Shown one piece after another: positions 49,530-59,497 of a DNA stretch of 64,000 nucleotides (its first letter is position 1; every line of letters begins with the position of its first letter). Where the stretch lies: contig CP002084.1 in the NCBI GenBank assembly GCA_000143165.1, positions 744,001 to 808,000 on the forward strand. The letters are read 5' to 3'. Origin of the DNA: Dehalogenimonas lykanthroporepellens BL-DC-9 (GTDB taxonomy: Bacteria > Chloroflexota > Dehalococcoidia > Dehalococcoidales > Dehalococcoidaceae). The translations under genes and the position numbers were made by a program. Below the pieces are notes generated by a model, which saw nothing but the letters and a program-made list of their open reading frames with translations, was not told the origin of the DNA and ran no database searches.

Positions 49530-51296
49530 TTGACAGAACCAGGTCCGCTGACATTGAAAGATTGGGAACTGGCCGACCGCGCCGAATCCGACATGAAGAC
49601 GGTCAGGCGTTTGGCGAGCGATTGGGGTTTACACGAAGAGGAACTGTTACCCTACGGTCATTACCTGGGAAAGATCGATTACGCCACGGTTCTCGACAGA
49701 CTGAAGTCCCGCCCGAACGGCAAATACATCGATGTGACCGCCATCACGCCGACACCTCTGGGCGAAGGAAAAAGCACCACCACCATGGGACTTGTGCAGG
49801 GCCTCGGCCGTAGAGGTCTCAATGTTTCGGGGGCCATCCGGCAACTATCCGGCGGGCCGACCTTTAATATCAAGGGTAGCGCCGCCGGCGGCGGCCGTTC
49901 CCAGTGTATTCCCCTGACGCCGTTTTCCCTGGGGCTGACGGGAGATATCGACGCCATCAACAATGCCCATAACCTGGCAATGGTTGCCCTCACCGCCCGG
50001 ATGCAACATGAGGTCAACAACTCCGATGAGTTCCTGGCCGGACGCGGTTTGAAACGTCTCAATATCGACCCGAACAACATACCGATGCGCTGGACCATCG
50101 ATTTCTGCGCCCAGTCCCTGCGGGATATCGTCATCGGCCTCGGCGGCAAAAACGACGGTTACATGATGCGTTCGGGATTCACCATCACGGTCAGTTCGGA
50201 AATCATGGCCATTCTGTCGGTTTTCAATGACCTGGCGGACCTGCGGCAGAGGATGGGACGAATAGTAGTTGCCTATAACCGGCAGGGAAAACCGATAACC
50301 ACCCGTGACCTGGAAGTTGACGGGGCGATGACCGCCTGGATGGTGCGCGCCTCTAATCCGAATCTGCTTCAGACGATGGAAGGACAACCGGTACTGGTTC
50401 ATGCCGGCCCCTTCGCCAATATTGCCGTGGGCCAGTCATCCATTGTAGCCGACCGAATCGGTTTGAAGCTGTCGGATTATCATGTTACAGAGAGCGGATT
50501 CGGCGCCGATATCGGGTTCGAGAAATTCTGGAACATCAAGTGCCGCCTCAGCGGCTTGAGGCCGGACTGTGCTGTTATCGTAGCTACGGTCAGGGCTCTC
50601 AAGATGCATGGGGGTGGCCCCAGGGTTATGCCGGGGAAGGCGCTGGACTCGGTGTATACCAGTCCTGACCCATCCCTGGTCGAAAAAGGATTGCCCAACC
50701 TGCTGTCCCACATCGAAACCGTTAAAAAGTCCGGCGTTAATCCCGTAATCTGTATCAATCATTTCCATACCGATTCGGAAGACGAACTGGCTGTCATCAG
50801 ACAGGCTGGCGAGGCTTCCGGCGCCCGGGTCGCTGTATCCCGCCACTGGCTGAACGGGGGTGACGGCGCCCTGGACCTGGCCGATGCCGTCAAGGACGCC
50901 TGTGAGACGCCGGGTGATTTCAAGTTTCTTTATGAAGACGCTACCCCTCTCCGACAGAGGATAGCCGTCATTGCCAGAGAAGTTTACGGCGCCGATGCCG
51001 TCAGTTACACGCCTGAAGCCCAGGCCAGGGCAGAAGCGATAGAACAAGACACGACCATAAATAAATTTGCCACCTGCATGGTCAAGACTCATCTGTCGCT
51101 GTCGCACGACCCGGTGTTGAAGGGTAGGCCAGAGGGCTGGACACTGCCGATACGGGATATAATGAGTTACGACGGCGCCGGCTTCATCGTTCCGGTTGCC
51201 GGAGATATCAAGTTGATGCCCGGGACCGGCTCCGACCCGGCTTTCCGAAGAATAGATGTCGATGTAAAGACCGGCAAAGTGACCGGTCTGTTTTAA
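49530..51296 (+). CDS. fhs: formate-tetrahydrofolate ligase
   Basis: This 588-aa enzyme joins formate to tetrahydrofolate using ATP, the entry step of the methyl branch. It shows the P-loop [20 protein letters not shown], the signature [34 protein letters not shown]-like CAQSLRD, and the late [21 protein letters not shown]. It starts at TTG with GAGAGG 8 nt upstream. Length is slightly above the usual 555-560 aa because of a short N-terminal extension. First gene of the nine-gene one-carbon operon. Confidence 0.96.
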   Translation: MTEPGPLTLKDWELADRAESDMKTVRRLASDWGLHEEELLPYGHYLGKIDYATVLDRLKSRPNGKYIDVTAITPTPLGEGKSTTTMGLVQGLGRRGLNVSGAIRQLSGGPTFNIKGSAAGGGRSQCIPLTPFSLGLTGDIDAINNAHNLAMVALTARMQHEVNNSDEFLAGRGLKRLNIDPNNIPMRWTIDFCAQSLRDIVIGLGGKNDGYMMRSGFTITVSSEIMAILSVFNDLADLRQRMGRIVVAYNRQGKPITTRDLEVDGAMTAWMVRASNPNLLQTMEGQPVLVHAGPFANIAVGQSSIVADRIGLKLSDYHVTESGFGADIGFEKFWNIKCRLSGLRPDCAVIVATVRALKMHGGGPRVMPGKALDSVYTSPDPSLVEKGLPNLLSHIETVKKSGVNPVICINHFHTDSEDELAVIRQAGEASGARVAVSRHWLNGGDGALDLADAVKDACETPGDFKFLYEDATPLRQRIAVIAREVYGADAVSYTPEAQARAEAIEQDTTINKFATCMVKTHLSLSHDPVLKGRPEGWTLPIRDIMSYDGAGFIVPVAGDIKLMPGTGSDPAFRRIDVDVKTGKVTGLF

Positions 51297-51308
51297 TCAT
51301 AGGCAGAC

Positions 51309-53207
51309 ATGTCTGAACCAACGACATACCGAGTGATGTTGATGCCCGACGGCCTGATCCTGACCGCCAGCCAGGGAGACAATCTGCTGGACCTGCTGAG
51401 GAAGGGCGGTGTCGGCATCGCCGCCGCCTGCGGCGGTGATGGTATCTGCGGCACCTGTCGGGTTGTGGTGGAACAGGGTGAAGTAGCCGGGAGCGACCGG
51501 GGCATGCTGACCGACGAGGAGTATAACGCCGGTTATCGGCTGGCCTGCATGTCCGAAGTCATCGAGGATATCAGGATTCGAGTTCCGGAACGTTCCAGAC
51601 GACCAGCGGAAGAAGGTCATCTGCGAGGGCTGGCCACCAGCCAGGAGACACTGGCGGCAGACGGCTGGCGTTTTGCGCCGCCCGTTTTCAAACTTTACGT
51701 CAAGCTGAACCCGCCTACACCTGAGGATAACACCGCTGACCTTTCACGCCTGGAAAAAGCCCTGTCGGACATGGGTATATCCGGGTATCGTATTACCCTT
51801 CCGGTTTTACAGCAGTTGTCCGACTGTCTGCGTCAGGGAGAGTGGGCGGTTACCCTGACCTTATTCAAAGGTCCGGAGCAACTGGTAGTTACCGCTGTCG
51901 ATGCCGGTGACAGCCGGAACCGGCTGTATGGCGCCTCATTCGATATTGGCACCACCGGTGTCAGAGGAGAAATCCTGGACCTGGTGGAGGGACGGGTTCT
52001 GGCTCAGGGCGTGGAGTATAACGGCCAGGGCGTCTACGGCGCCGACGTCATCAGCCGAATTGCCTATGCCGGCAAGCCGGGGGGTCTGCCGACTCTTCAA
52101 CAGGCTATCGTCGGCACGATGGATAAGCTCGTCAGGGGAATGAGCGCCAGAGCCGGTATCGAGACAGGTGAACTGAGTCATATCATGATAGCGGCCAACA
52201 CTACCATGGTTCATCTGCTGACCTGCCTCACCCCGAGGAACATTCGGCTGGCGCCGTATGTTCCTTCAGCGACGCATATCCCGTCGGTTTATGGAACGGA
52301 AATCGGTCTCAAAACCGCCGCGAACACTCCCATCAGTATGTTCCCGGCTGTTTCCAGCTATATCGGCGGCGATATTGTGTCCGGGTTGGTCGGCACCGGT
52401 ATTTTCCAGCGCGATGAAACGGTGCTGTACATCGACATCGGGACCAACGGTGAGATAGTGGTCGGCAACCGGGAATGGATGGTCAGCGCTTCCTGCTCGG
52501 CCGGGCCGGCTTTCGAAGGCGGCGGCATCCGACACGGCATGATAGCCACATCCGGCGCCATCGAAAAGCTCAGCATAAACAGCACCGACGGCAGTATAAC
52601 CGTCAGTACCATAGGCGGGAAACCGGCGGCCGGTATCTGCGGCGCTGGACTGATTTCCACGGTGGCGGCACTGCTGGATGCCGGTTTCATCGACCCTCGG
52701 GGCAAATTTCAGGCCGACGAATCTTCTCTCATCAGGAATACGGGTGAAGGGCCGGAATTCGTCCTGGTCAAAAGCGATGCTACCGCTGACAATCGGGATA
52801 TCGTGCTGACCGAAATCGACCTGGATAATCTGATTCGGGCCAAGGCGGCCATGTTTGCCGGCTACCGGACGCTTCTGGGGAGCGTCGGGCTGGATTTCAA
52901 CAATCTCGACCGCGTGGTGGTCGCCGGCACCTTCGGTAATTATCTGAATGTCGAAGACGCGATTAAAATCGGCTTGTTGCCGGATATAAAACGCGACCGG
53001 TTCCTGTTCGTCGGCAACGGTTCCCTGCTGGGCGCCCGCCTGGGCAGTTACTCCACCGAACTGATCGCCGCCGGCAGACAGGTCTCCGGAATGGTGACCA
53101 ATATCGAACTGGGCGATAACGCCCTGTTCACCGATAATTATATGGCGGCCATGTTCCTGCCTCATACCGATGACACCCTTTTTCCCGGCCGAGGCCGGCA
53201 GACATGA
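51309..53207 (+). CDS. corrinoid activation protein (RACo-like, ASKHA family)
   Basis: This 632-aa protein has an N-terminal 2Fe-2S ferredoxin domain (CGGDGICGTCRVVVE...YRLAC, about 33-80), a linker and a large ASKHA ATPase domain (GASFDIGTTGVRGEIL, YIDIGTNGEIVVG, CSAGPAFEGGGIRHGM, VAGTFGNYLNVEDAIKIGLLP). This is the architecture of the reductive activator that uses ATP to return Co(II) corrinoid iron-sulfur protein to Co(I). It begins 12 nt after fhs and overlaps cooC by 4 nt. Confidence 0.9.
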   Translation: MSEPTTYRVMLMPDGLILTASQGDNLLDLLRKGGVGIAAACGGDGICGTCRVVVEQGEVAGSDRGMLTDEEYNAGYRLACMSEVIEDIRIRVPERSRRPAEEGHLRGLATSQETLAADGWRFAPPVFKLYVKLNPPTPEDNTADLSRLEKALSDMGISGYRITLPVLQQLSDCLRQGEWAVTLTLFKGPEQLVVTAVDAGDSRNRLYGASFDIGTTGVRGEILDLVEGRVLAQGVEYNGQGVYGADVISRIAYAGKPGGLPTLQQAIVGTMDKLVRGMSARAGIETGELSHIMIAANTTMVHLLTCLTPRNIRLAPYVPSATHIPSVYGTEIGLKTAANTPISMFPAVSSYIGGDIVSGLVGTGIFQRDETVLYIDIGTNGEIVVGNREWMVSASCSAGPAFEGGGIRHGMIATSGAIEKLSINSTDGSITVSTIGGKPAAGICGAGLISTVAALLDAGFIDPRGKFQADESSLIRNTGEGPEFVLVKSDATADNRDIVLTEIDLDNLIRAKAAMFAGYRTLLGSVGLDFNNLDRVVVAGTFGNYLNVEDAIKIGLLPDIKRDRFLFVGNGSLLGARLGSYSTELIAAGRQVSGMVTNIELGDNALFTDNYMAAMFLPHTDDTLFPGRGRQT

Positions 53208-53965
53208 CCGTAAGTATCGCCATGGCCGGCAAGGGCGGCACAGGTAAGACTACGCTGGCCGCGCTGGTTATTCGGGCTCTGGTCAAACGCGGGTTGGGGC
53301 CGGTACTGGCAGTCGACGCCGACCCTGCGTCCAGCCTGGGGCTCAGCCTTGGACTGACATTGGAGCGTACGATAGGCTCGGTTCTGGCCGAATTCAACAT
53401 CGAGAAAATGTCGATTCCGGCGGGCTTCACCAAAGAGTCTTACCTGGATTTCCGGCTCAATGAGACCATCGTGGAAAGCCGGGATGTCGATTTGATAACC
53501 ATGGGCCGGGGTGAAGGCGCCGGATGTTACTGTTTCCCCAATAATGTCCTGAGGCATTTCATTGACCGCCTGTCGGCCAATTACCGATACCTGGTCTTGG
53601 ACAATGAGGCTGGGCTGGAGCATATAGCCCGCGGCACGACCGGCCCGGCCGACCACCTGATACTGGTATCCAACCCTTCCATCAAGGGGGTCCGAACTCT
53701 GGAGAGCATAATGGGGTTGATCCGGGATATCGGTCTTTCCATCGACGATACTCAGGTGGTCATCAACATGAGCAATGAAGAACCGGAGCCGCGGGTAACC
53801 GCCGAGATGTCTAGAATGGGCATTCGTCCGGACATGACGGTTCCCTTTGACCAGGCGATAATGGATTTTGACTGGGAACAGAAGACACTGCTGGAAATGC
53901 CGGGTGAATCCCCGGCGGCGGCGGCAGTCGACCGATTGGTATCGAAGATACTGCCAAGTTCATAA
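53204..53965 (+). CDS. cooC: CooC/AcsF-type nickel insertion ATPase
   Basis: This 253-aa MinD-like ATPase has a deviant Walker A AGKGGTGKTTLAAL at residues 8-21, VDADPASSLGLSLG and a late VINMSNEEP strand. A Cys pair appears in GAGCYCFPNN, the metal-binding CxC of the family. CooC proteins mature CODH; AcsF homologues insert nickel into the acetyl-CoA synthase A-cluster. With no CODH gene here, the AcsF role is more likely. Overlaps the activator gene by 4 nt. Confidence 0.88.
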   Translation: MTVSIAMAGKGGTGKTTLAALVIRALVKRGLGPVLAVDADPASSLGLSLGLTLERTIGSVLAEFNIEKMSIPAGFTKESYLDFRLNETIVESRDVDLITMGRGEGAGCYCFPNNVLRHFIDRLSANYRYLVLDNEAGLEHIARGTTGPADHLILVSNPSIKGVRTLESIMGLIRDIGLSIDDTQVVINMSNEEPEPRVTAEMSRMGIRPDMTVPFDQAIMDFDWEQKTLLEMPGESPAAAAVDRLVSKILPSS

Positions 53966-53987
53966 ATATAGCATCAAGAGGTAGCGT

Positions 53988-54875
53988 ATGACAGCCAGAA
54001 TCATCAGCGGCACAGAGACCGCGCGTTGCATTCGTGAAGAATTGAAAGCAGAAGTGGCGGCTTTGAAGGACCGGCACGGTATCGTTCCCGGACTGGCTAC
54101 GGTAATCGTCGGCGACGACCCTGCTTCACAGACTTATGTCGGCAGTAAAATCAGAGCCTGCAAGGAGCTGGGGATACACTCGGCCAATTTCCCCATGCTG
54201 GCGGAAACCACCGAAGTTGAACTGCTGGAGCTTATCGACCGACTGAATACTGACCCGGCTATCCACGGCATACTGGTTCAGGTACCGCTACCGAAACATA
54301 TCAATGAGCATCGGGTGCTGGTGGCCATCAGCCCGGATAAGGATGTCGATGGCTTCCATCCAGTCAGCGTCGGCCGTATGGTCATCGGCGAGCCCGGGTT
54401 CCTGCCCTGTACGCCGCACGGCATCCAGGAACTGCTGACCCGAGGCGGCGTCAGTACTGAAGGCGCTGAGGTGGTGATAGTCGGCAGGTCCAATATCGTG
54501 GGCAAGCCGGTGGCCAACATCCTGATGCAGAAAGCGCCTGGAGCTAACGCCACCGTAACGGTATGCCATTCCGCCACCAGGGACATTGCCGCTCATACCC
54601 GCCGGGCCGATATTCTCATCGCCGCCATCGGCCGCCCGAAATTCATCACTGCCGACATGGTTAAACCCGGTGCCGCCGTCATCGACGTGGGCACCAACGA
54701 AATCGGCCGGACAGCGGAGGGCAAGCGAATCTTGACCGGCGATGTGGATTTTGATAATGTTAAAGAAGTAGCTGGCGTCATCACCCCGGTTCCGGGCGGT
54801 GTCGGCCCGATGACCATCGTAATGCTGATGGCCAATACCGTTAAGGCGGCCAAAATGGCCAACCGCCTGGCCTGA
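53988..54875 (+). CDS. folD: methylene-tetrahydrofolate dehydrogenase/cyclohydrolase
   Basis: This 295-aa bifunctional enzyme interconverts 10-formyl-, methenyl- and methylene-tetrahydrofolate. It shows VIVGDDPASQTYVGSKIRACKELGI (catalytic Lys in YVGSK), LVQVPLPKHIN, PDKDVDGFHPVSVG, PCTPHGIQELL, VIVGRSNIVGKPVANIL and the C-terminal PVPGGVGPMTIVMLM. All expected motifs are intact. It connects fhs products to the methyl level; no methylene-THF reductase gene lies in this operon. Confidence 0.96.
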   Translation: MTARIISGTETARCIREELKAEVAALKDRHGIVPGLATVIVGDDPASQTYVGSKIRACKELGIHSANFPMLAETTEVELLELIDRLNTDPAIHGILVQVPLPKHINEHRVLVAISPDKDVDGFHPVSVGRMVIGEPGFLPCTPHGIQELLTRGGVSTEGAEVVIVGRSNIVGKPVANILMQKAPGANATVTVCHSATRDIAAHTRRADILIAAIGRPKFITADMVKPGAAVIDVGTNEIGRTAEGKRILTGDVDFDNVKEVAGVITPVPGGVGPMTIVMLMANTVKAAKMANRLA

Positions 54876-54940
54876 AAACGACCCTCGACAGGAGTTCATC
54901 CCGGACGGCCGGAATACTGAATTCACAGATGGAGGCAACA

Positions 54941-55891
54941 ATGACCGTTGAAATACCCCGTATCAATTATAACGGCGCCATCAGGAGCATTATTCTGGGC
55001 GATGGCGAGGCCACGGTAACCACCGGCGGCCAGACGAGTTACCCGTTTTACCTCTTCGAAGGTGATATGCCGAACCTGCCGCGTATCGCCATGGAAATAT
55101 ATGATGAACGCCCGACCGACTGGCCGGACGCGGCGGCGGCGCCTTTCCGGGATGTCTGGGATAACCCGGCGGCCTGGGCGGCCCGGTGCGTAAATGATTT
55201 CGGCGCGGAGATGATCTGCCTCCAGCTTCAGGGAACCGACCCTAACGGCTCGGACCGGAGTGCCGCCGAAGCAGTAGCGACCGTAAAAGCGGTTTGCGAA
55301 GCGGTTCGGGTGCCGCTGATAATCTGGGGGACTTCCAACCTGGACAAGGATACCGAAGTGCTACGTGCGGTAGCCGAGAGTGTTGCTGACCGGCGTCTCT
55401 GCATCGGGCCGGTGGAGGAAGGCAATTATAAGAAAATCGGTGCTGTCGCCATGGCGTACAATCATGTTGTTATCGCTTCCAGCCCCATCGACATCAACCT
55501 GGCCAAGCAGTTGAATATCCTGATGAGCAACCTGGGGGTTCGGGAGCAGGATATACTTATGGATCCTACGGTCAGTTCCATCGGCTATGGTATCGAATAC
55601 GCCTATTCCGTCATGGAGCGTATCCGGATGGCGGCGCTGACCCAGCAGGACGAAAAACTGCAGTATCCCCTGATCTGCAACATCGCCCGTGAAACCTGGA
55701 AAACCAAGGAAGCCCGGGCACTCGAAGCTGAAGACCCCGCCATGGGTGACGACGCCCTGCGTGGCATCACCCTGGAAGCGATGAGCGCTTCCCTGCTGGT
55801 GATGGCCGGCGCCGATGTCCTTATCATGCGCCACCCGGAAGCGGTCAAGGAAGTGGGAGAGCTGATCAGGGCATTATCACAGACTGCCTGA
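54941..55891 (+). CDS. acsD: corrinoid iron-sulfur protein small subunit
   Basis: This 316-aa TIM-barrel subunit pairs with AcsC to form the corrinoid iron-sulfur protein. Its family marks are YPFYLFEGDMPNLPRIAMEIYDE, the barrel strands GAEMICLQLQGTDPNG, ILMDPTVSSIGYGIEYAYSVMERIR and VLIMRHPEAVKEV. ATG 54941 (MTVEIPRINY) sits 5 nt after GGAGG; the ATG 12 nt upstream overlaps that site and was rejected. Confidence 0.93.
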   Translation: MTVEIPRINYNGAIRSIILGDGEATVTTGGQTSYPFYLFEGDMPNLPRIAMEIYDERPTDWPDAAAAPFRDVWDNPAAWAARCVNDFGAEMICLQLQGTDPNGSDRSAAEAVATVKAVCEAVRVPLIIWGTSNLDKDTEVLRAVAESVADRRLCIGPVEEGNYKKIGAVAMAYNHVVIASSPIDINLAKQLNILMSNLGVREQDILMDPTVSSIGYGIEYAYSVMERIRMAALTQQDEKLQYPLICNIARETWKTKEARALEAEDPAMGDDALRGITLEAMSASLLVMAGADVLIMRHPEAVKEVGELIRALSQTA

Positions 55892-55922
55892 AACCGAAAT
55901 CCAGGGAAAGTGAGTTGATATC

Positions 55923-58121
55923 ATGTCTTTTATCATAGCCGCCGGCGCCATTCGCGGCGCTTATGAGCTTGTCGAGCAGGCCGAAGCGGCGTGGCGGAAC
56001 TCATCATCCGGGCACCCGCCGGAAACAGCGGTCGGTTTCCCCGATACCGCTTATTACCTGCCGGTGATATTCGGGGTGACCGGCAGAAAGGTCAGGACAC
56101 TGGGTGAACTGGAACCGGTACTGGCTCATTGCCGAAAGCTTTTGCCGCCGGTCATTACAGAGGAAAGCCAGCTGACTTCACTGACCTCGGTGCTGGAAGC
56201 CGGCCTGGCGGCGTTATTCGCCGCCGAAATCGTCGAAGCCTTGCGTTATGTAGACTGCCCCGACCATTACGCCGGCGGAGAATTTCCGGATGAAGCCCGG
56301 CCGTGGCTGGGCGCCGCTGATGACGTTATCCTTCGCAAGCGTGGGGTGGAGTTTGTCGACGGGAGTGTCCCCGGTTTCGCCGCTATTCTGGGCGGTACTG
56401 ACAGTGACGAAAACGCGGAAAAAATAGTACTGGAACTTCAGAAACGTAATCTGTACGTTTTCATGAGCGCCGGAGGCCAGCGGCAACTGGCGAAACAACT
56501 GCGCCGGCGCGGTATACAACCGGGGTGGAATTCCCGCCTGGTGCCGTTCGGCGATGAAGACACTGCCACCGCTTTTGCCTTCGGTTTCGCCATCAGAGTG
56601 GCGCTGTCTTTCGGCAACGTATCAGCGGGCGATACCGAGCGCCTGTTTACTTATACCCGCGACCGGGTTCCGGCTTTCGTCATGGCGCTGGGAGAAGTCA
56701 GCGACCGCTGGTATGCCCTGGCGGCCGGGGCTCTTAACTTCGGTTTCCCGGTAATCGCCGATACGCCCATCCCGTCATTGAGCGCGGGTGAACCCCCTTC
56801 GGAACTGGTGGTTGGCGGAATTTCTCTCGACAACATCGTAGCCCGGGCAACCGAAATCAGGGGCATCAAGACCATCGTTACCGAAGTGCCGGTTCCGGTA
56901 GCCTACGGCCCGGCTTTCGAGGGGGAGCGGGTCCGTGGCGACGATATCTATCTGGAATGCGGCGGCGGCCGCACCGCGATGCTGGAATGGGTGACCACCA
57001 GGCCGTCATCGGCAATAACCGACGGTCAGGTCGAAGTAATCGGCCCGGAGATAACGGATGTCACTGCCGGCAGTAAGCTCCCGCTGGCAATTGTCATCGA
57101 AGTTGCCGGGCGGCAGATGCAGGAAGACTATGAACCGATACTGGAACGGCAGGTTCATCACCTGATCAATTACGCCCAGGGAGTAATGCATATCGGTCAA
57201 CGCGACCTGGCCTGGCTCAGAATCAGCAAGGGAGCGGTGGAAAAAGGTTTCCGGTTGGAACATATAGGCCGACTGCTCCACGCCAGACTGCACCAAGACT
57301 TCGGGCGCATATTCGAAAAGCTCCAGGTGAAGATTTACACCGGGGAAGATGATGTCGCCCATGTTGCGGTACCGGCGGGGCAGGCTTATACTGCCCGGGA
57401 CAAGCGCATCGAGGGGATGACCGATGAGTCGACCGATGTTTTTTATTCCTGTCTGATGTGTCAATCCTTTGCTCCCTCGCATGTGTGCGTCGTCAGCCCG
57501 GAGCGCACGGGACTGTGCGGTTCCTATAACTGGATGGACTGTAAGGCCTCGTACGAAATCAATCCCACCGGTCCCAACCAGCCGGTAACCAAGGGCGCCA
57601 CTCTGGACGCCCGGCTGGGTCAGTGGCAGGGCGTCAACGAATATGTTCAACAGGCCTCACGGGGCAAGGTTGACCATTATAATTTTTACAGTATCATGAC
57701 CGACCCGATGACCGCCTGCGGCTGTATGGAGTGCATTTCGGCATTGGCGCCGATGTGTAACGGGGTAATGACGGTCAGCCGGGAACACAATGGAATGACG
57801 CCTTGCGGTATGAAATTTACCACCCTGGCCGGCACCATCGGCGGCGGAGTTACCACACCGGGATTCGTTGGTCATTCCAAGTTCAACATCACTCAGCGCA
57901 AATTCCTCGCCGCCGAAGGCGGCATCAAACGGCTGGTCTGGATGCCTCGGGCACTGAAGGAAGAAGTGGCCGAGCGCTTCAACCGCCGGGCGGCGGAACT
58001 CGGCATTCCCGATCTGCTGGACCGGGTAGCAGATGAAACCGTCGGTACTACAGAAGAAGAAATACTGACCTTTCTGACCGAAAAAGAGCACCCCGCGCTG
58101 ACCATGGAGCCTCTTATCTAG
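55923..58121 (+). CDS. acsB: CO-methylating acetyl-CoA synthase
   Basis: This 732-aa nickel enzyme makes or cleaves acetyl-CoA from a methyl group, CO and CoA. The A-cluster cysteines are visible: C-x2-C-x8-C-x9-C in the C-L-M-C...V-C...L-C block (about 517-539) and CGC in MTACGCMECI (about 601). Length is full, so the N-terminal domain that docks to CODH in acetogens is kept (about 1-310) although no CODH gene is seen here. Fourth structural gene of the operon, 31 nt after acsD. Confidence 0.95.
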   Translation: MSFIIAAGAIRGAYELVEQAEAAWRNSSSGHPPETAVGFPDTAYYLPVIFGVTGRKVRTLGELEPVLAHCRKLLPPVITEESQLTSLTSVLEAGLAALFAAEIVEALRYVDCPDHYAGGEFPDEARPWLGAADDVILRKRGVEFVDGSVPGFAAILGGTDSDENAEKIVLELQKRNLYVFMSAGGQRQLAKQLRRRGIQPGWNSRLVPFGDEDTATAFAFGFAIRVALSFGNVSAGDTERLFTYTRDRVPAFVMALGEVSDRWYALAAGALNFGFPVIADTPIPSLSAGEPPSELVVGGISLDNIVARATEIRGIKTIVTEVPVPVAYGPAFEGERVRGDDIYLECGGGRTAMLEWVTTRPSSAITDGQVEVIGPEITDVTAGSKLPLAIVIEVAGRQMQEDYEPILERQVHHLINYAQGVMHIGQRDLAWLRISKGAVEKGFRLEHIGRLLHARLHQDFGRIFEKLQVKIYTGEDDVAHVAVPAGQAYTARDKRIEGMTDESTDVFYSCLMCQSFAPSHVCVVSPERTGLCGSYNWMDCKASYEINPTGPNQPVTKGATLDARLGQWQGVNEYVQQASRGKVDHYNFYSIMTDPMTACGCMECISALAPMCNGVMTVSREHNGMTPCGMKFTTLAGTIGGGVTTPGFVGHSKFNITQRKFLAAEGGIKRLVWMPRALKEEVAERFNRRAAELGIPDLLDRVADETVGTTEEEILTFLTEKEHPALTMEPLI

Positions 58122-58138
58122 CTTTAAGGAGATAATCA

Positions 58139-59497
58139 ATGGGACTATCAGGCATCGAGATTTTCAAGTTTCTGCCCCGCACCAACTGCGGCGAATGCGG
58201 CGTGCCGACCTGCCTGGCCTTCGCCATGAGTCTGGCCGCCGGCAAAGCCGAACTGTCGGCTTGCCCATACGTGACTGAGGAATCCAGGGCCCGACTGGAA
58301 GAGGCTTCGGCGCCGCCGATACGGCCGGTGGGATTGACCATGAAAGGCCGGTCGCTCAAAACCGGCGGTGAGACGGTCATGTTCCGTCATGAAAAACGAT
58401 TTGAAAACCCGCCCGGCCTGGCGATCCTCATCAGCGACATCATGGATGACGACGAAATACAGCGCCGCCTGATGTCGTTCGAGCGTTATACCTACACCCG
58501 GATCGGTGCGACACTTCAGCCGGAAATAGCGGCACTCAAATTCGAGTCCGGCGACCCGGAACGCTTCTCTGACCTGGCCCGCAGGACAGCGGCTGAAACC
58601 GATGCCGCGATAATCCTAAAGTGCGAAGACGCCGCCGTGGCCAGAGCCGCGGCTGAGGCCTGCGGTGAGCGCAAGCCGCTTCTGGATGCCGTGACCGACG
58701 CCAACTTCGACGAAATGGCGACCCTGGCGGCGGAGATGAGTCTCCCGGTAGTTGCCCGGGGGACGCTGGATGAACTGGCGGGAATTACCGACAGACTCAA
58801 TGACCGTGGTATCAAGGACATTATCCTGGACACCGGAGCCCGGGACATCAGGCAGGCGCTTACTGACCAGGTTTCACTACGCAGACTGGCGCTGACCCGG
58901 AAATTCCGGGCGCTGGGTTATCCGACCATCGTCTTTCCGTCGGAAATGACCGACAATACCCTGCGTGAAGCCCTGTACGCCAGTGTATTAATGGCCAAAT
59001 ATGCCGGCATCATCGTACTGTCCGATTTCCAGGGGGAGACGCTGTTCCCCCTGCTGGTGGCCCGGCTGAATCTGTATACCGACCCTCAAAGGCCGCTGAC
59101 CACCACTGAGGGTATCTACGATATCAATGGCCCGGATGAGAATTCTCCAGTGGCTGTTACCTGTAACTTCTCGCTGACTTATTTCATCGTTTCCGGAGAA
59201 ATCGAGAATACCCGGATGCCGGCGCATCTGCTTATCAAGGATACTGAAGGTCTTTCCGTGATGACTGCCTGGGCGGCCGGAAAATTCGGCGCCGACAATA
59301 TTTCCGGCTTTATCAAAAAGAGCGGCATCGCTGACCGGGTGAAACATCGCAAGTTGATAATTCCGGGTTACATCGCCATGGAAAGCGGCGGTCTGGAAGA
59401 GGAACTACCCGACTGGGAGATAATGGTCGGGCCTCGGGAAGCGTCGCAGTTGCTGGCCTATCTCAAAGCCAACTGGAAGACACCGGAGAGCCGATGA
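58139..59497 (+). CDS. acsC: corrinoid iron-sulfur protein large subunit
   Basis: This 452-aa subunit carries an N-terminal 4Fe-4S domain with C-x2-C-x4-C-x16-C spacing (LPRTNCGECGVPTCLAFAMS...SACPYV, about 13-45), a TIM barrel and a C-terminal B12-binding domain (SVMTAWAAGKFGADNISGFIKK). The cobalt of its corrinoid accepts the methyl group from AcsE and passes it to AcsB. It follows acsB by 17 nt and overlaps acsE by 4 nt. Confidence 0.95.
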   Translation: MGLSGIEIFKFLPRTNCGECGVPTCLAFAMSLAAGKAELSACPYVTEESRARLEEASAPPIRPVGLTMKGRSLKTGGETVMFRHEKRFENPPGLAILISDIMDDDEIQRRLMSFERYTYTRIGATLQPEIAALKFESGDPERFSDLARRTAAETDAAIILKCEDAAVARAAAEACGERKPLLDAVTDANFDEMATLAAEMSLPVVARGTLDELAGITDRLNDRGIKDIILDTGARDIRQALTDQVSLRRLALTRKFRALGYPTIVFPSEMTDNTLREALYASVLMAKYAGIIVLSDFQGETLFPLLVARLNLYTDPQRPLTTTEGIYDINGPDENSPVAVTCNFSLTYFIVSGEIENTRMPAHLLIKDTEGLSVMTAWAAGKFGADNISGFIKKSGIADRVKHRKLIIPGYIAMESGGLEEELPDWEIMVGPREASQLLAYLKANWKTPESR

